Assembly: GCA_020024115.1 (NCBI GenBank)
Contig: JAHHUF010000035.1
Coordinates: forward strand, 1-15,818
DNA: 15,818 bases
Reading direction: 5' to 3'
DNA from: Anaerofilum sp.
GTDB taxonomy: Bacteria > Bacillota > Clostridia > Oscillospirales > Ruminococcaceae
Position 1 is the first letter of the stretch. Every line of letters starts with the position of its first letter. The notes under the pieces are model-generated. The model saw only the letters and a program-made list of their open reading frames with translations. It did not search any database and was not told the DNA's origin. The position numbers and the translations under genes are program-made. Shown in pieces: positions 1 through 7,189 of the stretch.

Positions 1-363
1 CCCATATCCGTCCCCTTCTCGGCAGGGCAGCATACATCTGACATTTGCCCCCATATTCACCAAATGAGTAAACAGCAAAGCGGTGGCAGTTACACCATCC
101 ACATCGTAATCGCCAAAAACAACAATTTTTTCGCCGTTGTCAATGGCAGCATGGATGCGTTCCACTGCCTTATCCATATCTTTCATCAAAAAGGAGTCCG
201 AAAGTTCACAGCCCTCCTCCAGCAAAGCGGCTGCACCGGCAGAAGTTGTGATTCCTCTTGCAATCAGCACCCTTGCCGTCAGCATTGGAATTCCCATCTC
301 TGCACAAAGCTGTTTTGCTGCTGTTTCGTCCTGTTTTCCAACCTTCCAGCAACGGTATTTCAT
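1..363 (-). CDS. recJ: Single-stranded-DNA-specific exonuclease RecJ, N-terminal part (runs off the window)
   Basis: The first 121 codons of RecJ, the 5'-3' single-strand DNA exonuclease of recombination and mismatch repair in the cytoplasm. The decisive sign is the DHH-family motif I, VFGDYDVDGVTATALL, at residues 82-97; its aspartates bind the catalytic Mn/Mg ions. It is followed by MLPCREGDGYG, matching the usual I-P-x-R-x-x-E-G-Y-G stretch. The N-terminus (MKYRCW) is typical of Firmicute RecJ proteins. The ATG at 361-363 has a strong AAGGAGG ten bases upstream. The frame is open to base 1, so the DHHA1 and OB domains lie outside the window. The gene starts 27 bases after the COG2509 gene ends, suggesting cotranscription with the cdaA operon. 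Confidence 0.94.
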   Translation of the reverse strand, partial: MKYRCWKVGKQDETAAKQLCAEMGIPMLTARVLIARGITTSAGAAALLEEGCELSDSFLMKDMDKAVERIHAAIDNGEKIVVFGDYDVDGVTATALLFTHLVNMGANVRCMLPCREGDGYG

Positions 364-390
364 CCCTTTCGTCCTCCTTGAACAAATTCC

Positions 391-1980
391 TTAGTTCGAT
401 GCAGGCAGATATGTTTCTGCAATTGCTTGCGCAACCCGCAAGCCATCAACAGCTGCGGAAATGATTCCTCCTGCATACCCTGCACCCTCTCCACAAGGAT
501 ACAATCCTTTTATCTGTACTGATTCAAAATTTTCTGCACGAGGCAACCGAACCGGAGAAGATGTTCGTGTTTCCAGCCCGGTCAAAACTGCATCTGGCGA
601 GGTATATCCTTTTAATTTTCGTTCAAACGCAGTCAATCCTGTTCGCAAGGTATCTGCCAGCTCAGCAGGTAGCAGACTCCCCAGTTTATATGGTGTTACC
701 CCTCTAAAATAGGTCGGTTCTACCGCACCGAGACGAAGTTGACCTGCATCTTTTAAAAAACTTTGCACTGTTTCAGCAGGAGCAGTGTAATCTTTTCCAC
801 CAGCCGCAAATGCTGCTCGTTCCAATTTTCTTTGAAATTCGATAGCTGCAAAAGGATTTTGCCCAAAATCGTTGCCATCCACACTAACTACAACTGCAGC
901 ATTGGCGTTTTTGCCATCACGGGCATGGTAACTCATGCCATTGGTGACAACTCCACCCTCCTCGCTGGATGCTGCAACCACCTGTCCACCTGGACACATA
1001 CAAAAGGTATAGACACACCGATTGCCTACATGGTGACTCAACTGATACTCACCCTTTGGCAAAGCGGGATGTCCTGCTGCATCGTGATACAAACTTTTTT
1101 CAATTTCTGTCTGTAAATGTTCTGCACGGAATCCCACCGAAAAAGGCTTGCACTCCATATCAATTCCACTGTTTGAGAGCATTTCAAAGGTATCACGGGC
1201 AGAATGCCCCACCGCCAAAATCAACGTTTCTGTGGGGATTTCTCCCTGTGTGGTTTGGATGCTTTTCAATCTTCCATCCTGCATTTTGATTCCAGTCAAA
1301 CGAGTATTAAAATACACCTCTCCACCCAAACGCTGAATTTCTTTCCGCAGAGAAACAATCACACTTTGCAAACGGTCTGTGCCAATGTGCGGCTTTTGAC
1401 GCCATGCAATATCCTCTGGTGCTCCATGCTCTAACAAAAGCCGTGTGACCTCTGCACAAAGAGAATCTCCAATCCGAGTGGTGAGTTTTCCGTCTGAAAA
1501 GGTTCCTGCACCACCTTCGCCAAACTGAATGTTTGTGTTGGCATCAAATTCACCGCCTGCACGAAATGTTTCAATTTTCTCCATTCGTTTTTCAATTTCC
1601 GCACCACGCTCCAGCACAATTGGGCAAAATCCCTGCTGCGCCAAAAGCAAAGCACAAAATAGCCCTGCCGGGCCTAAGCCAACAACAACCGGTCTGAACT
1701 CCAGCTTTTTATCACCTTTTTTTATTTCTAAAGGCTTTGACTGCATGAACGAAACATAGGGCACAGAGCCTGCATAAGCAGGCTCGGCACCCTCATCTTT
1801 TAATCGAATGGCAACCGTATACACCAAAGTTGGTGTTTTTCGGCGTGCATCTACTGAAATTTTTGCAATTTCTGCTTGACCAACTGCTCCCTTTGGCAGC
1901 TTTGCCAGCCGAACCGCCTGCTCAACTGCCTGCTGTTTTCCGGCAGAGAGAGGAAGGCGGATATTTCGGATAAGCAACAT
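391..1980 (-). CDS. FAD-dependent oxidoreductase of the COG2509 type
   Basis: A 529-residue flavoprotein. A Rossmann FAD-binding motif, VVVGLGPAGLFCALLLA, lies at residues 98-114, with an acidic strand end (IVLERG, Glu124) expected to bind the ribose. Further conserved stretches are FGEGGAGTFSDGKL and, near the C-terminus, LYPCGEGAGYAGGIISAA, where the flavin closes against the protein. About 95 residues precede the Rossmann motif, as usual in this family and unlike ordinary pyridine nucleotide reductases. The family's substrate and role are not established; I infer cytoplasmic redox chemistry only. The ATG at 1980 follows the cdaR stop by five bases and has AGGGG eight bases upstream, so translation is probably coupled to cdaR. 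No truncation or missing motif is visible. Confidence 0.9.
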   Translation of the reverse strand: MLLIRNIRLPLSAGKQQAVEQAVRLAKLPKGAVGQAEIAKISVDARRKTPTLVYTVAIRLKDEGAEPAYAGSVPYVSFMQSKPLEIKKGDKKLEFRPVVVGLGPAGLFCALLLAQQGFCPIVLERGAEIEKRMEKIETFRAGGEFDANTNIQFGEGGAGTFSDGKLTTRIGDSLCAEVTRLLLEHGAPEDIAWRQKPHIGTDRLQSVIVSLRKEIQRLGGEVYFNTRLTGIKMQDGRLKSIQTTQGEIPTETLILAVGHSARDTFEMLSNSGIDMECKPFSVGFRAEHLQTEIEKSLYHDAAGHPALPKGEYQLSHHVGNRCVYTFCMCPGGQVVAASSEEGGVVTNGMSYHARDGKNANAAVVVSVDGNDFGQNPFAAIEFQRKLERAAFAAGGKDYTAPAETVQSFLKDAGQLRLGAVEPTYFRGVTPYKLGSLLPAELADTLRTGLTAFERKLKGYTSPDAVLTGLETRTSSPVRLPRAENFESVQIKGLYPCGEGAGYAGGIISAAVDGLRVAQAIAETYLPASN

Positions 1981-1985
1981 ATTTT

Positions 1986-3266
1986 TTACCCCTTGCTGCC
2001 AGTAGAAACTTCACACTCAATTGTATAATTTCCTACTGCAAAAATATTTGAATCTCCTGGTACCAAAATGCGAACAGGCGCATTCATAACCCCTGCACTC
2101 AGCTGCAAATCTTCGCTGTTCAGTTGCGCAATCACTGCACCTTCTGTCAGTCCTTCCAGCTCTTGTTTGGGCCCAATCAAAGTGACATTATTCACTTTTT
2201 TGCTGCGTGGTTTGACCTGATAATTTTCAGGTACATTGGCTGTTCTGATATCTTTTACAGATATTGTTCGTTCTGCCAATCCGTTATAATCAAATGTCAC
2301 ATCAACGGTTGTGATGTTTTCTTGATTTTTAATGCCATTGGGTAATGTGATTGGCATGGTATAGATTTTATCTAACGCAAATGTGGAAACATCGAAATAC
2401 GCAATTGTCAATTCGTTCAAATTATCCAGCTTGCGGCTATCACCTGAAACCACCAACTTTTCAGTGGAAAGTTTCACACGATTTTGCAGGGTAGAAACAT
2501 CAAACCCTGCCGGAACATTGGTAAACTCAATTTTTAGCGGAAGCTCTTTCCGTTGTTGAATCAACAAGGTTACTTCTGCAATTTCCGTAGAGAAAGACAC
2601 ATATTTGGGGTGAACTTCATCTCCGTTTTCGTCTACTGCAACCAATGTTGAACTTTGTGTGATGGATTCACTTCGTTCTCCTTCCACATACAAAGGAGCG
2701 ATAATTTTATCCACCTTTCCGATTTCGCCTTCGGGGCCTTTCAAGGTTACTTCGCCTGGACTGCATTGGGCTTTATCAAAGATATATCCATTTGCAACCT
2801 GCACACTGGATGTATCAGTATTGATTGTAAATGTTTTGGTAATCACTGTATCAAAAACAACTTCGACAGGTGCAAAATTTTTTTCATTGATGATGGATGC
2901 ACTGCTGCTGTCCCAGTTGTTATTTTGAATTTTCACCTGCAAATTCAGGCTATACTCACCTGCACCATGCACTTGTGTATAGTTTGGGTAGACTAAAAAA
3001 TCATCTGGGGTTAAGTTATTGATATAAGAGCGTTTTCCCCGAACGCGGATATCCACAGTTGCTGCCGGAGCAGATACAATATCCAAACCATTGGCGGTAT
3101 AAGAAGCAGAATCATAGTCAAAATTGACCGGTACTGATTGAACTACTGTTTCACCTTCGGGATTGATGGTTGTCACTACAATCACCCATGAAATGACTGC
3201 AATCACCAAAGACAAAAACATATTAAAAAGACGGCTGTTAAACAGTTTTTGCAGATTTATTTTCAT
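1986..3266 (-). CDS. cdaR: CdaR, YbbR-domain regulator of diadenylate cyclase
   Basis: A 426-residue membrane-anchored protein. It has a short cytoplasmic start, one transmembrane segment at about residues 13-33 (core FLSLVIAVISWVIVVTT) and a long extracellular part made of YbbR-like beta repeats. Recurring pairs such as VTLKGPEGEIGKVDKI and VTLIGPKQELEGLTEG, and LVVSGDSRKLDNLNEL, mark successive repeats; I count about four. In characterised Firmicutes CdaR binds CdaA and modulates c-di-AMP synthesis, which the adjacency supports. The start chosen is the ATG at 3266, giving MKINLQKLF, with GGGAG eight bases upstream. A TTG at 3281 is in frame, but the ribosome binding site would fall inside that version. 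The gene overlaps the end of cdaA by 29 bases, implying coupled translation. Confidence 0.9.
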   Translation of the reverse strand: MKINLQKLFNSRLFNMFLSLVIAVISWVIVVTTINPEGETVVQSVPVNFDYDSASYTANGLDIVSAPAATVDIRVRGKRSYINNLTPDDFLVYPNYTQVHGAGEYSLNLQVKIQNNNWDSSSASIINEKNFAPVEVVFDTVITKTFTINTDTSSVQVANGYIFDKAQCSPGEVTLKGPEGEIGKVDKIIAPLYVEGERSESITQSSTLVAVDENGDEVHPKYVSFSTEIAEVTLLIQQRKELPLKIEFTNVPAGFDVSTLQNRVKLSTEKLVVSGDSRKLDNLNELTIAYFDVSTFALDKIYTMPITLPNGIKNQENITTVDVTFDYNGLAERTISVKDIRTANVPENYQVKPRSKKVNNVTLIGPKQELEGLTEGAVIAQLNSEDLQLSAGVMNAPVRILVPGDSNIFAVGNYTIECEVSTGSKG

Positions 3267-4125
3267 GATGCTTTCTCCCAAAATATCTCTTTTTCACTTC
3301 GGCTGGCTCCTCCGGAACAACATCACCTTCCAAAAGCTGAAACAGATTTTGTCTATCCAAACGACGAATCAAAACGCCATTTTTGGCCAGCGAAATAATG
3401 CCGGTTTCTTCGCTCACCACAACCACAACTGCATCTGAATTTTCGCTCATGCCAAGAGCGGCACGATGACGAGTTCCCATATCTTTTCCAATTTCCAGAT
3501 TATTAGAGAGAGGCAAAAAACAGCCTGCGGCTTTGATTTGTCCATCTCGAACCACTACTGCACCATCATGCAGAGGCGTTCCTTCGTAGAAAATTGTGCC
3601 CAATACTTCTGGATTGATGTCACCATTCATAACAGTTCCTGTTTTGATGATTTCGCTCAGATTTGTTTTTCGCTCAATTACAATCAATGCACCTGTGCGA
3701 GTATCGCTCAATCGCTCAGCAGTATCGCAAATGGCAACCACTGCATTACGCCATTTTTCACGGGTTGCATCGGTCACCCGTTCAGACTGAAAAAACCGTA
3801 CCGCAAAAATATTGGTTCTGCCCACCTGCTCCAACGCTCTGCGCAGTTCTGGCTGGAACACAACAATTAACAAAACAAAACCTGCCTGCATAATGCTGTT
3901 GATGAAGTATGATACGGTTTGCAGATGGAATTGTTGTGCAAGCCAGCTGGAAATTAGCAGCAGCAAAACACCTTTTGCCAATTGTGCGGCACGGGTTTGA
4001 CGAACCAGCACAATAATTTCGTACACAACAAACGCAACAATTAAAATATCCAGCAAATCAATAAAAATTGTACTTGGCTGGAACAGATTTTTGACCAATT
4101 GATGCCAAAATTCTTCTATACTCAA
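3238..4125 (-). CDS. cdaA: Diadenylate cyclase CdaA
   Basis: A 295-residue membrane enzyme that makes cyclic di-AMP from two ATP. Three hydrophobic segments fill roughly residues 18-92, followed by a cytoplasmic DisA_N catalytic domain. Both signature motifs are intact: DGA at 187-189 (in GTPLHDGAVVVRDG) and RHR at 219-221 (in MGTRHRAALGMSE). Length and layout match CdaA/YbbP rather than DisA or CdaS. The start is a TTG at 4125, chosen because GGAGG lies ten bases upstream and no ATG fits before the transmembrane segments. The rare start codon may keep synthesis low. cdaR follows with an overlap; glmM, often the next gene, is replaced by a COG2509 gene and recJ. The C-terminal tail after about 275 is charged and variable. 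Confidence 0.96.
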   Translation of the reverse strand: MSIEEFWHQLVKNLFQPSTIFIDLLDILIVAFVVYEIIVLVRQTRAAQLAKGVLLLLISSWLAQQFHLQTVSYFINSIMQAGFVLLIVVFQPELRRALEQVGRTNIFAVRFFQSERVTDATREKWRNAVVAICDTAERLSDTRTGALIVIERKTNLSEIIKTGTVMNGDINPEVLGTIFYEGTPLHDGAVVVRDGQIKAAGCFLPLSNNLEIGKDMGTRHRAALGMSENSDAVVVVVSEETGIISLAKNGVLIRRLDRQNLFQLLEGDVVPEEPAEVKKRYFGRKHHENKSAKTV

Positions 4126-4158
4126 AGAAACTGCGCCTCCTTTGTTTTAATAACCCCA

Positions 4159-4176
4159 AAACTTTTATAAAAGTTT
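4159..4176. repeat. Perfect 18-bp palindrome in the cdaA leader
   Basis: AAACTTTTATAAAAGTTT reads the same on both strands. On the minus (cdaA) strand it is extended by CC on one side and GG on the other with a one-base bulge. It lies between the candidate cdaA promoter and the ribosome binding site, so it could be an operator or an mRNA hairpin. There is no T run directly after it, so a terminator is unlikely. In AT-rich DNA a chance palindrome cannot be excluded. Confidence 0.4.
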
Positions 4177-4221
4177 GGAGCACAAACAATTTCTGCTTTT
4201 ATTCCAAAAATCGTATTTTTT

Positions 4222-4230
4222 ATTATAACA
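4222..4230 (-). promoter_or_regulatory. Candidate extended -10 promoter for the cdaA operon
   Basis: On the minus strand TGTTATAAT forms an extended -10 element (TG-n-TATAAT) about 97 bases upstream of the cdaA TTG. The -35 position at a 17-base spacing is TTTTCC, a weak match, which an extended -10 can tolerate. It lies after the end of ispDF... that is, downstream of the ispDF gene's coding direction start of spacer, so it would give cdaA-cdaR-COG2509-recJ their own transcript. Confidence 0.45.
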
Positions 4231-4262
4231 CATAATAAAGTTTAGGAAAAGTTACAATTATT

Positions 4263-5378
4263 TTATTTTTCCAAAAGTGCAACTGCATGCACTGCAATTC
4301 CCTGTCCTGCACCTGTAAAACCCAGTTTTTCTTCGGTGGTTGCTTTGACTGAAACAGCATCAACATCCACCTTCAGCACATTGGCAAGATTTTTACGCAT
4401 TGTATGAATATGTGGTGCAAGTTTGGGAGCTTGGCAAAGAATGGTAGCATCAACATTGCCAATCTTCCAGCCTTTTTCTTGCAGCAAACTTGCAACATAC
4501 TCTGCCAGTTTCAAGCTGTCTGCACCTTTGTATTTGGAATCTGTATCGGGAAAATGCTTTCCAATATCCCCCAAAGCAGCTGCTCCCAAAAGAGCGTCCA
4601 TAACCGCATGGGTCAGTACATCTGCGTCAGAATGTCCCAAAAGCCCTTTTTCATAGGGAATTTCTACACCACCCAAAATCAATTTTCTGTTTTCTACTAA
4701 TTTATGTACATCATACCCATGTCCGATTCGCACTTTTTTCTCCTCCTTTAAATCATCGGGGGTGGTAATTTTATAATTTTCATAGCTGCCTTGTGTCAAA
4801 CAAACCGGCAGCCCTGCCCGTTCAAATAACTGACAATCATCTGTTACCGTGTCGTCCTGCACCAATTCCAATACTTTTTGATAGTTTTTTTTGCTGAATA
4901 CCTGTGGTGTCTGCACTGCGTACAAGGTTTCTCTTGCCGGGGTACTTTCTACCATTGCATCATGCGCAACTTTGATGGTGTCTTTCACTGCCACAGCCGG
5001 GGCTGCTGCTCCAACTTGCCATGCTTTTTGGATAGTTTGTGTGATAATCTGTTCTGATACAAAGGGTCTTGCACCATCATGGATTGCAACATATTCTCCT
5101 TTTGCTTGCTTCAATCCATTTTGCACAGATTGTCCACGAGTTGCACCACCTTGCACCACAACAATATCCTTTGTGCATTTTTGTGCCAACTGCTTCACCT
5201 GCTCAAGATTTGCACCAGCCACCAAAACAATTTGTTGAATCAATGGGTGCTGTTCAAATTTGCGTATGGTATGTTCTAAAACAGGAACTCCGCCTATTGT
5301 ATAAAACATTTTATCGAACCCCATCCGTCTTGAACTTCCGGCAGCCACAATAATTGCTGTTACAGTTGCATTTGGCAT
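4263..5378 (-). CDS. ispDF: Bifunctional IspD-IspF enzyme of the MEP isoprenoid pathway
   Basis: A 371-residue fusion of two non-consecutive enzymes of isoprenoid precursor synthesis. Residues 1-211 are IspD (MEP cytidylyltransferase): VAAGSSRRMGFDK binds CTP, followed by GGATRGQSVQNGL, IHDGARPFV, AVKDTIK, VQTPQVF and VTDDCQLFE. Residues 215-371 are IspF (MECDP synthase): metal ligands Asp223 and His225 in GHGYDVH and His257 in LGHSDADVLTHAVMDALL, then GDIGKHFPDTD and ATTEEKLGFTGAGQGIA. Both active sites look complete and no linker stop is present. The ATG at 5378 (MPNATV) is preferred over an in-frame GTG at 5402, because the family starts close to the beta strand and GGTGAG lies just upstream of the ATG. 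IspE, which acts between the two, is not in the window. Confidence 0.96.
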   Translation of the reverse strand: MPNATVTAIIVAAGSSRRMGFDKMFYTIGGVPVLEHTIRKFEQHPLIQQIVLVAGANLEQVKQLAQKCTKDIVVVQGGATRGQSVQNGLKQAKGEYVAIHDGARPFVSEQIITQTIQKAWQVGAAAPAVAVKDTIKVAHDAMVESTPARETLYAVQTPQVFSKKNYQKVLELVQDDTVTDDCQLFERAGLPVCLTQGSYENYKITTPDDLKEEKKVRIGHGYDVHKLVENRKLILGGVEIPYEKGLLGHSDADVLTHAVMDALLGAAALGDIGKHFPDTDSKYKGADSLKLAEYVASLLQEKGWKIGNVDATILCQAPKLAPHIHTMRKNLANVLKVDVDAVSVKATTEEKLGFTGAGQGIAVHAVALLEK

Positions 5379-5459
5379 AAACTCACCAATCCTTTTGTTC
5401 ACTTTTTAAAAGCAGCATACAGTTTTAAAATCGTATTGCTTTTGCTTAGTATTACCTAT

Positions 5460-5470
5460 ATTATATTATA
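5460..5470 (-). promoter_or_regulatory. Candidate -10 region for ispDF
   Basis: Two overlapping TATAAT hexamers on the minus strand (5465-5470 and 5460-5465) lie about 85 bases upstream of the ispDF ATG. No good -35 box is found at 16-18 bases; the best at 18 bases is TGGATT with three matches. The assignment rests on the -10 and on position. Confidence 0.35.
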
Positions 5471-5514
5471 CAAAACACCACCTTAAAAATCCACTATTTG
5501 TACAAGAAAAGCAC

Positions 5515-5860
5515 CTATTTTTGAAAAATAAAATGCTCTTGTGCTTGATAAGCTGCCTCAATCTGTGCATACAGTACAAAAAAATCCTTGGTGTAGGTAA
5601 TATATTAAGTTTTAAGCAATAGGCAGTGTGTAAGTGATTCTGTTCTTTGTTTTAATTGGATGTGCCTGTGGTTGTGGAAGTAAATATCGGTCAATTATTT
5701 TAATATCTTTTCTTTACACACAACCAGACATAGTGGTAACTATATGTTTTACGACCGCTTTGCTATCAGCTTTAATTGCATTGACCAGCTTAATATCTAT
5801 GCACAGTTGGCTTTTTGGTTTTATAAAATTGTAGTAATTACTGCAAGAGACAATTTTGAT
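5515..5860 (-). pseudogene. Possible decayed gene on the minus strand (low confidence)
   Basis: The spacer between ispDF and the kinase-MobA gene has no intact gene, but three adjacent minus-strand stretches read like protein. 5714-5860 includes KLVNAIKADSKAVVKHIV and ends in TAA. 5612-5713 continues in the same frame directly after that TAA (IIDRYLLPQPQAHPIK). 5515-5604, in a shifted frame, includes DFFVLYAQIEAAYQAQEHFI and ends in TAG. None has a start codon with a ribosome binding site. I do not recognise the family. They could be remnants of one gene broken by a stop and a frameshift, or chance open frames. The rest of 5379-5987 holds only the promoter and hairpin listed separately. Confidence 0.3.
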
Positions 5861-5895
5861 TCAAACTCTGTGTCTATATTTTCTCTTAGACATAG

Positions 5896-5939
5896 CAATA
5901 CCCCTGACATAGTTTTATTATCCTATATCAGGGGTATTG
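5896..5939. terminator. 17-bp inverted repeat, probable terminator after the kinase-MobA gene
   Basis: CAATACCCCTGACATAG (5896-5912) pairs with CTATATCAGGGGTATTG (5923-5939) around a ten-base loop, 16 of 17 positions matching. The one mismatch is C-A in plus-strand RNA but a G-U wobble in minus-strand RNA, favouring use by the minus-strand operon that ends at 5988. The T-rich flank (TTATTT), however, follows the stem on the plus strand. It could act in both directions or be a processing or stability hairpin. Confidence 0.5.
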
Positions 5940-5987
5940 TTATTTCCTATTTTCAGCAAATATGTTCAGATTGCTTGTGGTTCCTTT

Positions 5988-7160
5988 TTAAAACAAATGG
6001 GATAAAGGAATGATACTTTGCATTGTTTGGTATATTTCCGGTGTATTTACATTCAGCAAACACTGACTTAAACGGTCATCCAATTGAATGATTGTACCCT
6101 TTGCCTGCTCTAAGCAGCGCATAATTTTTCGGTTGCCCTGCTGCAAATTTGTACGGATAACAGATTCCATACTTTTTCGATAAATTCCACACAGTGGATG
6201 TATTTTTCCGTCTGATGTTTTTACAATACAATAGTCTGACTCTTGCTGCATTTCCTGATAAATTTTTGCAATCAATTCTCTTGTCAGCAATGGGGTATCA
6301 CAAGCAGTAACAAACACCAATGGTGTAGCAGCATGGTTCAAAACAGTTGCAAGGGCTGCCAGTGGACCTTGTCCACTGATTTCATCGTTCCAGCAAGGAA
6401 GAATACACTCCTGCTCAAAATCTTGCTGGACAGAACAGACACACTCGTCAAAACAGTCCAAACAAAAAATCAAATGTTCCAAAAATGTATACCCATGCCA
6501 TCGCAAACTCTGTTTCGGAACACCCTCCATGCGGCTTGCCTGTCCACCTGCCAAAATAACAGCGGTACTTTGTTGCAGCATGGGGCGAATCAACCGTCGC
6601 TTTGCAATTGCAAGCTGCTTTTGAATACGGGTATTTTCCACAAGCTGCCATTGTTCCGACCTTCTGCACAGGCGAACTGTACGACACAAATCTTCTTTTA
6701 ACCCCTCTGTTTTCAGCCAATAGCTTTCCAGATATGCCAACAAAATTGCAGTGTTTTCTTCTGGTTCACCAAAGTGCCACACTTCAAAATCCACCCCTGC
6801 AACTCTATCTCCACACAGTAAAAAATTGTTTAAATGCAAATCATTTAATACCACGGTTTTGCCCAATACCGCTTGTGTATGGGTTTCAAAGGCATCTAAC
6901 CAACGGCAAAGGGCTTGGATTGCCTGCTCCATTGATGCAACACATGATGAGTTATAATCACTTTGATTCAAAAGTTCCAACAAAGAAACTCCTTTTAAAA
7001 AACTCATCTGTAAAACCGTTCCCTGTTGCGAGTACAAGTCCGCAGTAAGGTTTGTGCCTTTGCAAGCATTTAAAATTTGTGCCTCTTTATCTGCTGCAAT
7101 TTTGCTTCGATATTTCTTTGTCACAACTTCTTTGCCAATTTCTATTCGATTATGAATCAT
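5988..7160 (-). CDS. Fusion of a kinase-like domain with a MobA-like nucleotidyltransferase
   Basis: A 390-residue two-domain cytoplasmic protein. Residues 1 to about 192 resemble a compact protein-kinase-like (APH/RIO/Bud32-type) fold: a basic strand (VVTKKYR, Lys15/16) and Glu26, then a catalytic-loop-like LNDLHLNNFLL with Asp107 and Asn112, then GVDFE with Asp124 in the metal-binding position. Residues 198-390 resemble MobA, which joins GMP to molybdopterin: AVILAGGQASRM, Lys216, GQGPLAAL, VTACDTP with Asp288, IHPLCGIYR and NVNTPEIY. This part lacks the LicC-type pattern. The ATG at 7160 has GGAG nine bases upstream and follows the response regulator stop by 29 bases, so it is the last gene of that operon. 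Domain identity is from motifs only. The substrate is unknown; a molybdenum-cofactor role is an inference, and no other Mo gene is in the window. Confidence 0.8.
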   Translation of the reverse strand: MIHNRIEIGKEVVTKKYRSKIAADKEAQILNACKGTNLTADLYSQQGTVLQMSFLKGVSLLELLNQSDYNSSCVASMEQAIQALCRWLDAFETHTQAVLGKTVVLNDLHLNNFLLCGDRVAGVDFEVWHFGEPEENTAILLAYLESYWLKTEGLKEDLCRTVRLCRRSEQWQLVENTRIQKQLAIAKRRLIRPMLQQSTAVILAGGQASRMEGVPKQSLRWHGYTFLEHLIFCLDCFDECVCSVQQDFEQECILPCWNDEISGQGPLAALATVLNHAATPLVFVTACDTPLLTRELIAKIYQEMQQESDYCIVKTSDGKIHPLCGIYRKSMESVIRTNLQQGNRKIMRCLEQAKGTIIQLDDRLSQCLLNVNTPEIYQTMQSIIPLSHLF

Positions 7161-7189
7161 CTATTTCTATCTCCTTGCAGCAAAACGGC

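Noticed and set aside
64..381. Plus-strand open frames over the first 460 bases
   Set aside because: They are antisense to recJ, where the opposite strand carries the DHH motif GDYDVDG and a strong ribosome binding site.
3267..3281. TTG start for CdaR adding five residues
   Set aside because: The ribosome binding site GGGAG would lie inside the coding sequence, while the ATG at 3266 is correctly spaced from it.
5379..5402. GTG start for IspDF adding eight residues
   Set aside because: The added residues do not belong to the IspD domain and the ATG at 5378 has a usable ribosome binding site.
5634..5834. A 66-codon hydrophobic plus-strand frame with a GTG start
   Set aside because: No ribosome binding site, and the hydrophobic reading is what the complement of the minus-strand remnant would give; I favour the minus-strand interpretation, itself weak.
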